Numbered from the stretch's first letter, positions 15,583 through 25,565 are shown. The stretch: DNA of 64,000 nucleotides from an uncultured Lachnospiraceae bacterium (GCA_944377405.1 CALWES010000005.1:1-64000); one strand, 5' to 3'. Notes: a model not told the origin generated them from the letters alone. Program-made: numbers and translations.

Positions 15583-16801
15583 GGAAAATTCCGGAGAAAA
15601 GAATACAGGAAGAAAGGTCTGGCGGGGGCTTCTGGTGCTCTGCGCCCTTGCCCTGGCAGGAGGAGCCGCCTACAGGCTCACAAGGCCTGAGGAGGCGGTG
15701 GAGACCACGCCGCTGCCTACGGTCTCCGTGACCAGGCCTGAGATCGCAAGCATCGGCATCGAGACCAGTCTGATCGGCCAGATGGTGCCGGGGGACCTCT
15801 ATTATGTAACCCCGAAGGCAGCCGGAGAGATCCGGGAGATCTATGTGGAGCAGGGGGACTTCGTGGAGGAAGGTGACCCTATCTGCGAGATCGACAATCA
15901 GAAGCAGATCGACGCCGCAAAGATCAGCCTGGACAGCGCCCAGGTATCCGTGGATACCTATCAGGACAGCGTGGCTACCGCAAAGACCAACCTGGACCGG
16001 ATGGCAGCCCTGCTGAATACGGGAGATATCTCCAGCCAGACCTACGAGCAGACAAAGGCAGCCTATGACCAGGCCGCGGCAGGCCTGGAGGGGGCAAAGC
16101 TCCAGCTGGAGGCTGCACAGCTGCAGTATGATACCCAGGTGGAATACGCCACCGTAACGGCTCCGGTCAGCGGAAAGATCGAATCGGAGAGCATGGAGAT
16201 CAACGCCCTGGCTGCCCAGAGCACCCAGCTTTGCGTGATCTCCGGAGACAGCGCCAAGAAGGTCCAGTTCGGGGTAACGGACCGGCTCCTTCCTGCCTTC
16301 AGCCTGGGGGAGACCATCCGGGTGGAAAAGCAGGGGGAGACCTATGAGGGCACCATCAGCAGCATCTCCACCATGGTGAGCGCAGCCAGCGGGCTTTATC
16401 CCCTGGAGGCTACGGTGGCTGATAACGGAGCCATCCCCGCAGGAGCCAGCGTAAAGGTCTATTTTACCTCGGAAAAGGCGGAGGACGTGCTGACGGTCCC
16501 CACCGACGCCATCTATTATGATGGAGGAAAGAACTATGTCTATACCGTAAGCGAGATCTCAAAGGAGGAGCTCTCCGATACCGGATCCGGCACCGTGGCA
16601 ACCGTCATGGAGGGAAATACTCCGGCTGAGGTCCATAAGATCGAGGTGGAGACAGGACTTTCCGACGGAGAGCGGACGGAGATCCGCTCCGGCATCAGCC
16701 AGGAGGATACGGTGATCCTCACCTGGACGAACCAGCTTTATGAGGGAGCCCAGGTCCAGGTGCTTTCAGCAGGGGCAGAATCCGAAGCCTCCGAGGAATA
16801 A
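15575..16801 (+). CDS. RND efflux periplasmic-adaptor-like (membrane fusion) protein
   Basis: 408 residues. One N-terminal membrane segment (residues ~14-32), then a lipoyl/barrel-sandwich half (GEIREIYVEQGDFVEEGDPICEID broken over residues ~88-110), a helical hairpin (about 110-185, rich in Ala/Gln with the sequence AKISLDSAQVSVDTYQDS), a second lipoyl half (VTAPVSGKIES) and beta-barrel domains. It links the RND pump to its outer partner. In a single-membrane cell it would bridge pump and wall-spanning TolC-like protein. Overlaps the repressor gene by 8 bases and ends 12 before the pump gene. Confidence 0.9.
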   Translation: MSKENSGEKNTGRKVWRGLLVLCALALAGGAAYRLTRPEEAVETTPLPTVSVTRPEIASIGIETSLIGQMVPGDLYYVTPKAAGEIREIYVEQGDFVEEGDPICEIDNQKQIDAAKISLDSAQVSVDTYQDSVATAKTNLDRMAALLNTGDISSQTYEQTKAAYDQAAAGLEGAKLQLEAAQLQYDTQVEYATVTAPVSGKIESESMEINALAAQSTQLCVISGDSAKKVQFGVTDRLLPAFSLGETIRVEKQGETYEGTISSISTMVSAASGLYPLEATVADNGAIPAGASVKVYFTSEKAEDVLTVPTDAIYYDGGKNYVYTVSEISKEELSDTGSGTVATVMEGNTPAEVHKIEVETGLSDGERTEIRSGISQEDTVILTWTNQLYEGAQVQVLSAGAESEASEE

Positions 16802-16813
16802 GGAGGCGGGCAG

Positions 16814-19800
16814 ATGAAGATAACAAGATTTGTGCTGAAAAGACCGGTAACGACCCTTTTGGGGGTCCTGTGCCTGATCTTCTTCGGCTTGATGTCCCTG
16901 ATCTCCGCAAGGCTTGAGCTGACCCCGGAGATCAACATGCCCATGCTGGTGGTCACCACCGTCTACCCGGGAGCAGGCCCGGAGGATGTGAACGAGCTGA
17001 TCACAAAGCCCATAGAGGAGCAGGTCAATACCCTCAGCGGTATCGATACCATGACCTCCCAGTCCTCGGACAACTATTCCATGGTCCTGCTGCAGTACGA
17101 ATACGGCACAGACATGGACAACGCTTATTCCGACCTGAGGAAGCGCCTGGACCTGGTGCTTTCCAGCCTGCCGGAGGACGCAGAGGAGCCCACCATCCTG
17201 GAAATGGATGTGAATTCCATGGCTTCCGTGTATCTGAGCGTCAACAACAAGGCAGTCAACAACGTCTACAACTACGTGGATAAAAATATCGTTCCGGAGC
17301 TGGAAAAGCTCTCCGCCGTAGCTTCCGTGGACCTTTCCGGAGGCACCAAGGACTATATCAGTATCCAGCTGATCCCGGAGAAGCTGTCCCAGTACCATCT
17401 GGACATCAGCACCGTGGCCCAGCTGGTGGGCTCTGCATCCTTCACCTATCCGGCAGGAAGCACCGGGGTGGGCAGCACGGACCTGAACGTGTCCGCAGGC
17501 GTGGAGTACAAGACGCCGGAAAGCCTGAAGCAGATCCCCATCTCCCTGGGGAACGGCAACGTGATCTATCTGGAGGACATTGCAGTGGTCTCCCAGAAGC
17601 AGGAGGACCCGGAGGCCATCGGACGGTATAACGGCCAGGACACGGTAGTCCTTGCCATCAACAGAAACCAGAAGTATACGGCGGTGGACGTATCCAATCA
17701 GGTAATGGATACCCTCTCTGAGATTCAGCAGCAGGACCCCAACCTGGAGGTCACGGTGGTAAACGACAGCGCCGATCAGATCCGGAGCTCTCTTGAGTCC
17801 GTCATGTCCACCATGGTCATGGCGGTGCTGATCTCCACGGTGATCCTGTTCCTCTTCTTCGGAGATATCAAGGGATCCCTGATCGTAGCCACCTCCATCC
17901 CCATTTCCATCCTGGCGGCCCTTGTAATGATGTGGGCCATGGGGTATTCCCTGAACGTCATCACCTTAAGCTCACTGGTACTGGGCGTCGGCATGATGGT
18001 GGATAACTCCATCGTTATCCTGGAGGCCTGCTTCAGAGCCATGGGTGAGGAGCCCCGGCGGGAGTTCGGAAGCTATGTCAGCGCCGCCCTGAAGGGGGCA
18101 AAGACCGTGGGTGCCTCCGTTCTGGGTTCCACCCTTACCACCTGTGTCGTTTTCCTGCCTCTGGGCTTTCTGAGCGGCCTTTCCGGCCAGTTCTTCCAGC
18201 CCCTGGGTATGACCATCGTCTTCTGTATGGCGGCCTCCTTCTTCTCCGCCATCATGATCGTTCCCCTGTGCTTCGTTTACTACAGGCCCCAGGAGAACGC
18301 AAAGGCGGCAGCCTACCGGGTGATCCGGGATATGCAGAACGGCTACAGGCATCTGATGGAAAAGATCCTGCCCAGGAAGAAGACCGTCATGGCTGTGACC
18401 GTGGCACTGCTGGCCTTCTCCTTTGTGCTGGCCAGCCAGCTTAAGACAGTGCTGATGCCGGAGATCGATGAGGGCACCGTCAACATCAGCATCGACATGA
18501 AGCCTAACCTGACCCTTGCGGAGCAGGACGAGACTTACCGGCAGATCGAAGCGGTGGTGACGGCGGATCCGGACCTGGATTCCTATATGCTCTCCTCCGG
18601 CGGAAGCCTTCTTTCCTCCGGCGGCAGCGCCTCCATGACGGCCTATCTGAAGTCAGACCGGCAGAAGACCACCGATGAGGCGGTAAGGCTCTGGAAGGAT
18701 CAGCTCCAGGCCATTGATAACTGTGACATTACGGTGGAGGCTTATTCCACCACCAGCATGATGAATACCGGAAATAATTTTGATCTGACCCTTGTGGACT
18801 CCGATTACGACTCCCTGAAGGAGGCAGCCGACAGGATCACGGAGGGCCTGATCAACGATCCTAGGGTGACCAGGGTGAACTCCTCCCTGGCCAACGCTTC
18901 TCCCCTGATCAAGGTTGACATCGATCCCATTGCAGCGGGAGCGGAGGGCCTGGTTCCGGCCCAGGTGGCAGCAGGCCTGAACCTGATGCTCAGCGGCACG
19001 GAAGCAGATACCATGGATGTGGATGGAGATGAGCTTTCCGTCCGGGTGGAATATCCCAAGGAGGAGTTCCAGGACATCAACCAGGTGGAGAACATCCTCC
19101 TGAGCTCTGCCACGGGGCAGGGGGTACTCCTTAAGGATATCGCGGAGATCCGCTTCGAGGACAGCCCCAAGAGCCTGACCCGTGTGGACAAGCAGTATCA
19201 GGCGCAGATCACCGCAGATTATACGGATCTGGCAGATCAGAGCACCTATCAGGCTCTCTATGATACCTATGTGGTGCCGAACCTGACCAATGGCGTCTCC
19301 CTGGAGGAGAATGCCATGACGGAGATGATGAATGAGGAGTTCGGAAACCTGTTCATGGCCCTGGCCATTGCAGTATTCCTGGTATTCGTGGTTATGGCAG
19401 CCCAGTTTGAATCCCCCAGATTCTCCCTCATGGTCATGACGACGATCCCCTTTGCCCTGATCGGATCCTTCCTGCTGCTGTGGCTCTTCGACGCACCCAT
19501 CTCCATGCCTTCCCTCATCGGTTTCCTGATGCTCATCGGTACCGTGGTGAATAACGGTATCCTGTATGTGGACACGGCAAACCAGTACCGGGAGAAGATG
19601 CCCTTTAAGACGGCAGTCATTGAGGCGGGAGCCACGAGACTTCGTCCCATCCTCATGACGACCCTGACCACTGTGGTATCCATGGTGCCCATGGCGGTAG
19701 GCTACGGAGACTCCGGTGAGCTGATGCAGGGCCTTGCCCTGGTGGCAGTGGGAGGCCTGACGGCTTCTACCATCATGGCCCTTCTGGTGCTTCCGGTGTA

Positions 19801-19873
19801 CTATATCCTGATGGACAGGAAGAAGCAGAAGAAGCTTCAGTCCGTGGATGTGGGCCGCTATGAGTTTGACTGA
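16814..19873 (+). CDS. RND family efflux pump (HAE-type, AcrB-like)
   Basis: 1019 residues, the usual size. It starts MKITRFVLKRPVTTLLGVL, with the first helix, and has the two large extracytoplasmic loops and 12 helices typical of the family. In helix 4 the AcrB Asp-Asp proton pair reads VDNS (Asp397-Asn398), so only the first Asp is kept, as in many Gram-positive homologues. Substrates are probably amphipathic compounds. Proton-driven and in the cytoplasmic membrane. Follows the adaptor gene by 12 bases. Confidence 0.92.
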   Translation: MKITRFVLKRPVTTLLGVLCLIFFGLMSLISARLELTPEINMPMLVVTTVYPGAGPEDVNELITKPIEEQVNTLSGIDTMTSQSSDNYSMVLLQYEYGTDMDNAYSDLRKRLDLVLSSLPEDAEEPTILEMDVNSMASVYLSVNNKAVNNVYNYVDKNIVPELEKLSAVASVDLSGGTKDYISIQLIPEKLSQYHLDISTVAQLVGSASFTYPAGSTGVGSTDLNVSAGVEYKTPESLKQIPISLGNGNVIYLEDIAVVSQKQEDPEAIGRYNGQDTVVLAINRNQKYTAVDVSNQVMDTLSEIQQQDPNLEVTVVNDSADQIRSSLESVMSTMVMAVLISTVILFLFFGDIKGSLIVATSIPISILAALVMMWAMGYSLNVITLSSLVLGVGMMVDNSIVILEACFRAMGEEPRREFGSYVSAALKGAKTVGASVLGSTLTTCVVFLPLGFLSGLSGQFFQPLGMTIVFCMAASFFSAIMIVPLCFVYYRPQENAKAAAYRVIRDMQNGYRHLMEKILPRKKTVMAVTVALLAFSFVLASQLKTVLMPEIDEGTVNISIDMKPNLTLAEQDETYRQIEAVVTADPDLDSYMLSSGGSLLSSGGSASMTAYLKSDRQKTTDEAVRLWKDQLQAIDNCDITVEAYSTTSMMNTGNNFDLTLVDSDYDSLKEAADRITEGLINDPRVTRVNSSLANASPLIKVDIDPIAAGAEGLVPAQVAAGLNLMLSGTEADTMDVDGDELSVRVEYPKEEFQDINQVENILLSSATGQGVLLKDIAEIRFEDSPKSLTRVDKQYQAQITADYTDLADQSTYQALYDTYVVPNLTNGVSLEENAMTEMMNEEFGNLFMALAIAVFLVFVVMAAQFESPRFSLMVMTTIPFALIGSFLLLWLFDAPISMPSLIGFLMLIGTVVNNGILYVDTANQYREKMPFKTAVIEAGATRLRPILMTTLTTVVSMVPMAVGYGDSGELMQGLALVAVGGLTASTIMALLVLPVYYILMDRKKQKKLQSVDVGRYEFD

Positions 19874-19904
19874 CGCATCCCGGAAACCGTAAGGTAAACG
19901 TAAG

Positions 19905-19933
19905 TTGAAGCCCTGATTGGAGGATCTTATAAT
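19905..19933 (+). promoter_or_regulatory. Internal promoter for the TolC-family genes
   Basis: TTGAAG (19905-19910), 17 bases, TATAAT (19928-19933), right after the pump gene. A terminator-like hairpin starts at the next base. Confidence 0.65.
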
Positions 19934-19975
19934 AAAAACAGGGAGCAGAGCGGAGGCTTTGTCTCCCCTGTTTTT
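19934..19975 (+). terminator. Leader terminator/attenuator before the first TolC-family gene
   Basis: AAAAACAGGGAG (19934-19945) pairs with CTCCCCTGTTTTT (19963-19975), with one bulged C and a 17-base loop, ending in five T. It ends the pump transcript, or attenuates the transcript from the promoter at 19905. Confidence 0.6.
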
Positions 19976-20018
19976 GAAGAACCGGTCAATTGACACAGGG
20001 AAAGATAAGGACAGATAT

Positions 20019-21182
20019 ATGATGAAACGAAAAAGAAGAAAAGGGATGGCACTGCTGCTCCTTACGGCCCTCTGCATTTCCGCAGAAGGCATGAGCGCCA
20101 TGGCCTCCCCGGAGTTTGCCCGGAGCCAGGAGGAATGGGCGAGCCTTTCGGATAACCGCCTGGAGTGGGAGGAGATCCCGGCCCTTGTAAATGAATACAA
20201 CGCCACGGTGCTGAACAATCGGAAGGCCTACCAGAAGGACTCCGGCCAGAACGCGGAGGAGATCCGGGACGCCCTGCTGGAGGCGGCGGACGACATGGAG
20301 TCCCTGGCCATAGATGCTGAGGCGGAAGAGGGGGGCGCCATGATTGGCGCAAACTATCGCAGCCAGGCAGCCTCCCTCCGGCAGCAGGCGGAAAGCAATG
20401 TCTCCGACAGCCAGGTGATCCTCTGGCAGTATGAGCAGGTGGAGGACACCATTGCCCAGACCGTCCGGGAGAGCTTTATCGCATACTATCAGGCCATAGC
20501 CCAGAAGGAAGCGGATCAGGCAAAGATCGGCTATCTGGAGGAGTCCCTGGCCTCCGCCCAGAACCGGAAGAACGTGGGGATGGGGACGGAGCTGGAAGTT
20601 CTGACGGCAAAGGAAGCTCTGCAGAACGGCCAGGCAGCCCTGACCTCCGCCGACGCGAAAATAAACGCCGAAAAGAAAAAACTGCAGGTACTCTGCGGCT
20701 GGGAATATACGTCAGATGCAGAGATCGGAGCTCTTCCGGACTTCGACATGGAGGAGATCGGCCGGATCGACCTTGAGGCAGATACGGAAAAGGCCCTCTC
20801 CAATAACTGGCAGCTGCGGATCGACGAGCGGAAGCTCCAGAACGCACCGGACGCCACTCTGCGGGATCAGTACACCAAGACGGTAGACAATGACAGGCAG
20901 CAGATCAAGGCCTCCGTCAGATCGGCCTACGACACCCTGGTGCAGGCGAAGCGGACCTATGACACCGGGGCAGAGCAGCTGAACTTAAGCCGCCAGAACC
21001 TGGAAAAGAGCAGCCGCCAGCTGTCCCTTGGGGTGATCAGCCGGATGGAGTACCGGACGGCGGAGAATGAGACCACGGGCCTGGAGCATACCCAGAGGCT
21101 GAATGAGATCGCCGTGTTCTCCGCATGGACGGCCTACCAGGGTGCCGTAAACGGCCTTGCCTCCACGGGAAGCGCGCAGTAA
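20019..21182 (+). CDS. TolC-family protein 1 of the RND system
   Basis: 388 residues. A signal peptide follows a basic start (KRKRRKG, then MALLLLTALCISAEG, cleavage near AMA-SPE). The rest is helical and rich in Gln/Ala/Glu with the TolC-type repeats, e.g. NVGMGTELEVLTAKEALQN and LSLGVISRMEYRTAENE, one in each half. TolC proteins form trimeric channels in outer membranes; clostridia lack one, so this protein may form a conduit through the wall. Start ATG 20019 follows AAGGA; an upstream in-frame ATG at 19917 overlaps the promoter and is rejected. Confidence 0.82.
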   Translation: MMKRKRRKGMALLLLTALCISAEGMSAMASPEFARSQEEWASLSDNRLEWEEIPALVNEYNATVLNNRKAYQKDSGQNAEEIRDALLEAADDMESLAIDAEAEEGGAMIGANYRSQAASLRQQAESNVSDSQVILWQYEQVEDTIAQTVRESFIAYYQAIAQKEADQAKIGYLEESLASAQNRKNVGMGTELEVLTAKEALQNGQAALTSADAKINAEKKKLQVLCGWEYTSDAEIGALPDFDMEEIGRIDLEADTEKALSNNWQLRIDERKLQNAPDATLRDQYTKTVDNDRQQIKASVRSAYDTLVQAKRTYDTGAEQLNLSRQNLEKSSRQLSLGVISRMEYRTAENETTGLEHTQRLNEIAVFSAWTAYQGAVNGLASTGSAQ

Positions 21183-21195
21183 GAAGGCGACGGAT

Positions 21196-22503
21196 ATGAA
21201 ACAGAGAAACTTTGATCAGAAATACACAGGCCAGAGCCGGCGGAAACGGGCCCGAAGGGGTACCTGTCTGCTGCTCCTTACGGCCCTTGTGACTGCCTGG
21301 GCGGCACCTGCCTACGGCATGCCCCCCTACGACCATATCCCGGAGGGCTGCTCCGAGGAGACCTGGAACCGGATGCAGGACGATCTGGTGGAGTGGGATG
21401 AGATCGGGGATCTGGTGCAATATTACAACCCCACCTATACAGCAGCCTTTGACGTTGCGAACGAAAGTGCAGTGATGCTGTCCGGGGCTTACTCTTCCTT
21501 TGTAAAGGACATGCAGGAGACCCTGGAGACCACGGATACGACCATCGACGGCCTGAGAGAACAGCAGAAACAGCTTCTGGGACTTCCCGCAGGAACGGTT
21601 GTGACCCCTGCTACGGAGACGACTCCGGAAGTAACAAAGGAACAGGCTCTGGCTCAGCTGGAGAAGGGCCTGGAGCAGGCGAAGGACGGACGCAGCCAGA
21701 TCGCATCCGGGATCCGGAAGACCTCTGATACCGTTAACAATACCCCGAAGCGGATCGAGCGGCAGCTGATGCCGGTAAAAAAGAGCATGACCTTCGCCAT
21801 GGAGGGCGTTGTCATCAGCTATGAGCAGCTGAAGATCAACCGGGAGATGGTGGCAGCCCAGGTAAAGCTCTATGAGACCGTGTACGCCACGCAGCAGAGC
21901 ATGGAGCAGCAGGGCCTTGCCACAAGCTATGACGTGCTTGCCGCAAAGAACAGCCTGGAGCAGGCCAGGGCTTCCCTCACGCAGATCGATTCCGGCATGG
22001 AGACGGTCCGCCGTTCCATAGGGCTCCAGCTGGGCTGGGACGCAGCAGGCCTGCCGGAGATCGGAGAGGTGCCGGAACCGGAGGTGGACTTTGTGGATAC
22101 CACCAATCCGGACGCGGACAAGACGGCGGCCATCATGCATAACAGTGAGGTCCGGGCAGCGGGGAAGCCGGCTTACAGCTCCAGCTACGGCTATGAGCTC
22201 CGGGACAGGACGGAAAACGAAAAGACCGGGATGCTGGTGGCAAAGATGGACACCCTGTACGCGGACATGAAAGAAAAGAAGGCCCTCTTTACGGCGGCGG
22301 AAACGACCCTGGAGAAGGCAAGGCTCACAAAGGAGTCCGCGGAAAGGCGTTATGAGCTGGGAATGCTTGGCCGCAGCGAGTACGAGGCCCAGGAGCTGGC
22401 CTATATCAGCTACGAGGCTTCCTATAAGCTGGCAAAGCTGAACCTTTTCCAGTCCATCAACACCTATCAGTGGGCTGTGGACGGTGTGGTCACCCTTGAC
22501 TGA
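21196..22503 (+). CDS. TolC-family protein 2 of the RND system
   Basis: 436 residues, paralogous in layout to the preceding gene. Basic start (RRKRARRG), signal segment TCLLLLTALVTAWAAPAYG, then long helices with MEQQGLATSYDVLAAKNSLEQ and YELGMLGRSEYEAQE at the two repeat positions. It carries an insert around residues 130-155 (TPATETTPEVTKEQA). Two different TolC-like proteins beside one pump could form a mixed channel or serve alternately. I start it at ATG 21196, 13 bases after the previous stop. Confidence 0.8.
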   Translation: MKQRNFDQKYTGQSRRKRARRGTCLLLLTALVTAWAAPAYGMPPYDHIPEGCSEETWNRMQDDLVEWDEIGDLVQYYNPTYTAAFDVANESAVMLSGAYSSFVKDMQETLETTDTTIDGLREQQKQLLGLPAGTVVTPATETTPEVTKEQALAQLEKGLEQAKDGRSQIASGIRKTSDTVNNTPKRIERQLMPVKKSMTFAMEGVVISYEQLKINREMVAAQVKLYETVYATQQSMEQQGLATSYDVLAAKNSLEQARASLTQIDSGMETVRRSIGLQLGWDAAGLPEIGEVPEPEVDFVDTTNPDADKTAAIMHNSEVRAAGKPAYSSSYGYELRDRTENEKTGMLVAKMDTLYADMKEKKALFTAAETTLEKARLTKESAERRYELGMLGRSEYEAQELAYISYEASYKLAKLNLFQSINTYQWAVDGVVTLD

Positions 22504-22550
22504 GACCCCTGATTCCCGGGAACACCGGAGCGGAAATTGAAGAGGAATTG

Positions 22551-22584
22551 AGGCGCGTCAGCCCTTGCGGGCGGGCGCGCCTTT
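22551..22584 (+). terminator. Terminator of the RND operon
   Basis: GGCGCG (22552-22557) pairs with CGCGCC (22576-22581), with an inner GCCC-TTGC-GGGC stem, followed by TTT. The recA promoter probably overlaps or follows it; a TATGAT lies at 22590. Confidence 0.6.
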
Positions 22585-22653
22585 GTGCTATGATATGGTA
22601 TATTCAAAAGGATGTTCGATAAAAAGAAAGATCAAGAAGAGGAAAACTGTCAA

Positions 22654-23691
22654 ATGGCAATCAACAAGGATGACAAGATGCGGGCGCTGGATGCCGCGAT
22701 CAAACAGATCCAGAGAGATTTCGGCGAAGGCGCCGTTATGAAGCTGGGAGATTCCAGCCGCAATATGAACATTGAGACCATACCCACGGGTTCCCTGAGC
22801 CTGGATATTGCCCTGGGCCTGGGCGGCGTTCCCAGAGGTAGGGTGATCGAGATCTACGGTCCGGAGTCCTCCGGTAAGACCACGGTGGCACTGCACATGG
22901 TGGCCGAGGTACAGAAGCGGGGCGGCATCGCAGGCTTCATCGACGCGGAGCATGCCCTTGACCCGGTATATGCAGGGAACATCGGTGTGGACATCGACAA
23001 CCTTTACATTTCCCAGCCGGATAACGGTGAACAGGCCCTGGAGATCGCAGACACCATGGTGCGCAGCGGCGCCGTGGACATCATCATCATCGACTCCGTG
23101 GCAGCCCTGGTCCCCAAGAAGGAGATCGAGGGAGAGATGGGAGACTCCGTTGTGGGCCTTCAGGCAAGGCTTATGTCCCAGGCCCTGAGAAAGCTGACGG
23201 GCGTTATCGCAAAGTCCAACTGCATCGTTGTGTTCATCAACCAGCTGCGTGAAAAGGTGGGCGTCATGTTCGGTAACCCGGAGACCACCACCGGCGGCCG
23301 GGCTCTGAAGTTCTATGCCTCCGTCCGGATGGATGTCCGCAGGGTGGAGACCATCAAGCAGGGCACGGAAGCAGTGGGCAACCACGTAAAGGTAAAGATC
23401 GTCAAGAACAAGATCGCACCGCCCTTTAAGGAGGCAGAGTTCGATATCATGTACGGTAAGGGCATCTCCAAGGAGGGGGATGTGCTGGATCTGGCAGTCC
23501 GGGAAGGACTGGTGGAAAAGAGCGGAGCCTGGTTTGCCTACGGCGGAGAGAAGATCGGCCAGGGCCGGGAGAACGCAAAGCTCTATCTGGCGGAGCATCC
23601 GGAGGTATTTGCAGACCTGGACCACAAGATCCGGGTGGCAAAGGGACTCCTGCCTTCCGAGGACGAGGCCGGGGAGACGGAAGAAGAATAA
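22654..23691 (+). CDS. recA: RecA recombinase
   Basis: 345 residues. Diagnostic stretches are [22 protein letters not shown], Walker [10 protein letters not shown], the DNA-binding loop region and [17 protein letters not shown]. RecA forms filaments on single-stranded DNA for repair and recombination and triggers LexA cleavage. I start at ATG 22654 (GAGGA upstream), as RecA proteins normally begin just before this helix; the in-frame ATG at 22612 has no spaced ribosome binding site. I do not see a clear LexA box upstream. Followed by recX. Confidence 0.97.
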   Translation: MAINKDDKMRALDAAIKQIQRDFGEGAVMKLGDSSRNMNIETIPTGSLSLDIALGLGGVPRGRVIEIYGPESSGKTTVALHMVAEVQKRGGIAGFIDAEHALDPVYAGNIGVDIDNLYISQPDNGEQALEIADTMVRSGAVDIIIIDSVAALVPKKEIEGEMGDSVVGLQARLMSQALRKLTGVIAKSNCIVVFINQLREKVGVMFGNPETTTGGRALKFYASVRMDVRRVETIKQGTEAVGNHVKVKIVKNKIAPPFKEAEFDIMYGKGISKEGDVLDLAVREGLVEKSGAWFAYGGEKIGQGRENAKLYLAEHPEVFADLDHKIRVAKGLLPSEDEAGETEEE

Positions 23692-23781
23692 GGACCGGCT
23701 CCACCGGAGCGGCATACAGGAACGGATCACAGTAGGGGCGCGTCCCATGGGGGAAGCGCCCTTTGTATTTGGAGAGAAGGC

Positions 23782-24423
23782 ATGTATTACATTTCAGAGA
23801 TCAGGGAGTATGACAAAAAAAGGAAGAAGCTCATTCTGAACGACGGGGAGGAAGTGCTGCTGCTTTATCACTCGGAGCTTAAGGAGGCCCGGCTTTCCGA
23901 AGGGGATACCATCCGGGAGGAGGAGTGGGACAGGCTCCTGCAGGAGGTCCTGATTCCCAGGGGGAAAAAGAAGGCCCTTTACTACCTGAAGGACAGCGAC
24001 AAGAGCCGGTCCCAGGTCCGGGAAAAACTCCGGCAGGGCTTTTACCCGGCGGAGGCCGTGGAAGCTGTGATGGACTTTCTGGAGCAGCATCATTTCGTGG
24101 ATGACCGCCGCTTTGCGGAGCAGTATATCCTGTCCGCAAAGGGGAAAAAGTCCGGAAGGGAGATCCTGTACAAGCTTCTGGAAAAGGGGGTCCCGGAGCA
24201 GGCGGCACGGGAGCTTCTGGAGGAACTGATCCCAGGGCAGGAGGAGGCGGAGGCCTGCAGGAAGGCCCTTAAGAGCCGCCTGGGGGGAAAGAACGCTCCG
24301 GACCGGCTTCAGGAGCTTCCCTATCAGGAAAAACAGAAGATCTGCGCGGCCCTTTACCGCAGGGGCTTTTCCCGGGAAGCGGTGGAACAGGCTTTTGCCT
24401 CCTTTTTTGAAAATGAGGCCTGA
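23782..24423 (+). CDS. recX: RecX family regulator of RecA
   Basis: 213 residues. Three-helix repeat units are visible (ALYYLKDSDKSRSQVREKL, HHFVDDRRFAEQYI, GRKSGREI-like KSGREILYKLL), as in RecX. It binds the RecA filament and limits its activity. It lies 90 bases after recA; the gap has a GGGCGC...GCGCCC hairpin (about 23734-23761) ending in TTT, which may reduce recX expression as in other bacteria. Confidence 0.92.
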   Translation: MYYISEIREYDKKRKKLILNDGEEVLLLYHSELKEARLSEGDTIREEEWDRLLQEVLIPRGKKKALYYLKDSDKSRSQVREKLRQGFYPAEAVEAVMDFLEQHHFVDDRRFAEQYILSAKGKKSGREILYKLLEKGVPEQAARELLEELIPGQEEAEACRKALKSRLGGKNAPDRLQELPYQEKQKICAALYRRGFSREAVEQAFASFFENEA

Positions 24424-24436
24424 TTTTCTGCAAAGT

Positions 24437-24450
24437 GGATTTTAAAATCC
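24437..24450. repeat. Perfect 14-base palindrome upstream of the lactonase gene
   Basis: GGATTTTAAAATCC at 24437-24450, upstream of a possible -10 (TAAAAT, 24462-24467). It may be an operator; nothing confirms it. Confidence 0.4.
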
Positions 24451-24512
24451 CGGATTTGTGGTAAAATGGCAGTATCTTATTTCAGAACGAAAAACGACAG
24501 GGGGAACATACT

Positions 24513-25565
24513 ATGACAGGGAAATATATGGCGTACGTTGGTTCCTACTCCTATCTTGGAAAGGAAAAGGGAATCACCTGCTATGATGTGGATCTGGAAC
24601 GGGGGCATTTTACGGAACGCTGCGAGGTGGAGGTGGACAATCCCTCCTATCTGATCAATTCCCATTCGCTGGACCGGCTGTATTCCATTGCGGATGAGGG
24701 CGTGGTAGCCTTCCGGATTCTGCCGAACGGTACGCTGCAGAGACTGAACAGCGTAAGGATCAATGGCCTGAGGGGTTGCCATCTGAGCATCAGCCCCCAT
24801 GACAAATATATCTGCGTATCCGGCTATCACGATGGAAAAACGACGATCCTGTCCATCAATCCGGACGGGTCCGTAGGACGGATCAAATACGAGTACTATG
24901 ACAGCGGCTACGGAAGCGTGGCTGAGCGGAACTTCCGTCCCCACATGACCTGCACCCGATTCACGCCGGATGTCAAGTATATCATGAGCTGCGATTCCGG
25001 GATCGACCAGGTGAAGATCTTCAAATACAATCCCCTGGACGAGATGCTGAGACAGGTGGATGCCATCCGCTGCGAGCGGGGGTCCTCTCCCAGATTTTTC
25101 CGGTTCAGCCCGGACGGCAGGTTCATGTATCTGATCTATGAGATCAAGAACGTGATTGAGGTATATACCTACGACCCCGGAGACAGGGCGCCCTCCTTTG
25201 AGAAGATCCAGACCATCGGCACCACCAGCGGACTGGGAGACGAGAGCATGAATGCCGCCTGTGCGGTACGGCTCACCAGTGACGGAAAGCATGTGCTGGT
25301 CTCCAATGCGGGAGAGAATACCGTAACCATGTTCGACCGGGACACGGAGACAGGACTTCTGAAGTTCCGTTCCTCCATGCCCATCAGCGGAGATTATCCG
25401 AAGGATATCAGCATCTTCCCGGACGGCAGGCACCTGGCAGTGGCAAATCATCAGTCCAACGAGATATCCTTCTTCAAGCTGGACTTTGAGAAGGGTCTTC
25501 TGGTTATGAGCGACCGGAGCATCCAGGTCAATCAGCCCAACTGCATTCGTTTCGTAAAGCTTTAA
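24513..25565 (+). CDS. Lactonase-type seven-bladed beta-propeller (6-phosphogluconolactonase-like)
   Basis: 350 residues. Repeating blade motifs (LSISPHDKYICVSGYHDGK, FRFSPDGRFMYLIYE, VRLTSDGKHVLVSNAG, ISIFPDGRHLAVANHQSN) are typical of the YbhE/Pgl lactonase family. Known members hydrolyse 6-phosphogluconolactone, others act on muconolactone-like substrates; no pentose-phosphate gene is adjacent, so the substrate stays open. No signal peptide. GGGGAAC precedes ATG 24513. Monocistronic between recX and perR. Confidence 0.82.
   Translation: MTGKYMAYVGSYSYLGKEKGITCYDVDLERGHFTERCEVEVDNPSYLINSHSLDRLYSIADEGVVAFRILPNGTLQRLNSVRINGLRGCHLSISPHDKYICVSGYHDGKTTILSINPDGSVGRIKYEYYDSGYGSVAERNFRPHMTCTRFTPDVKYIMSCDSGIDQVKIFKYNPLDEMLRQVDAIRCERGSSPRFFRFSPDGRFMYLIYEIKNVIEVYTYDPGDRAPSFEKIQTIGTTSGLGDESMNAACAVRLTSDGKHVLVSNAGENTVTMFDRDTETGLLKFRSSMPISGDYPKDISIFPDGRHLAVANHQSNEISFFKLDFEKGLLVMSDRSIQVNQPNCIRFVKL

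Noticed and set aside
22612-22653. Upstream ATG extending RecA by 14 residues
   Set aside because: No spaced ribosome binding site, and the added residues are outside the normal RecA N-terminus.
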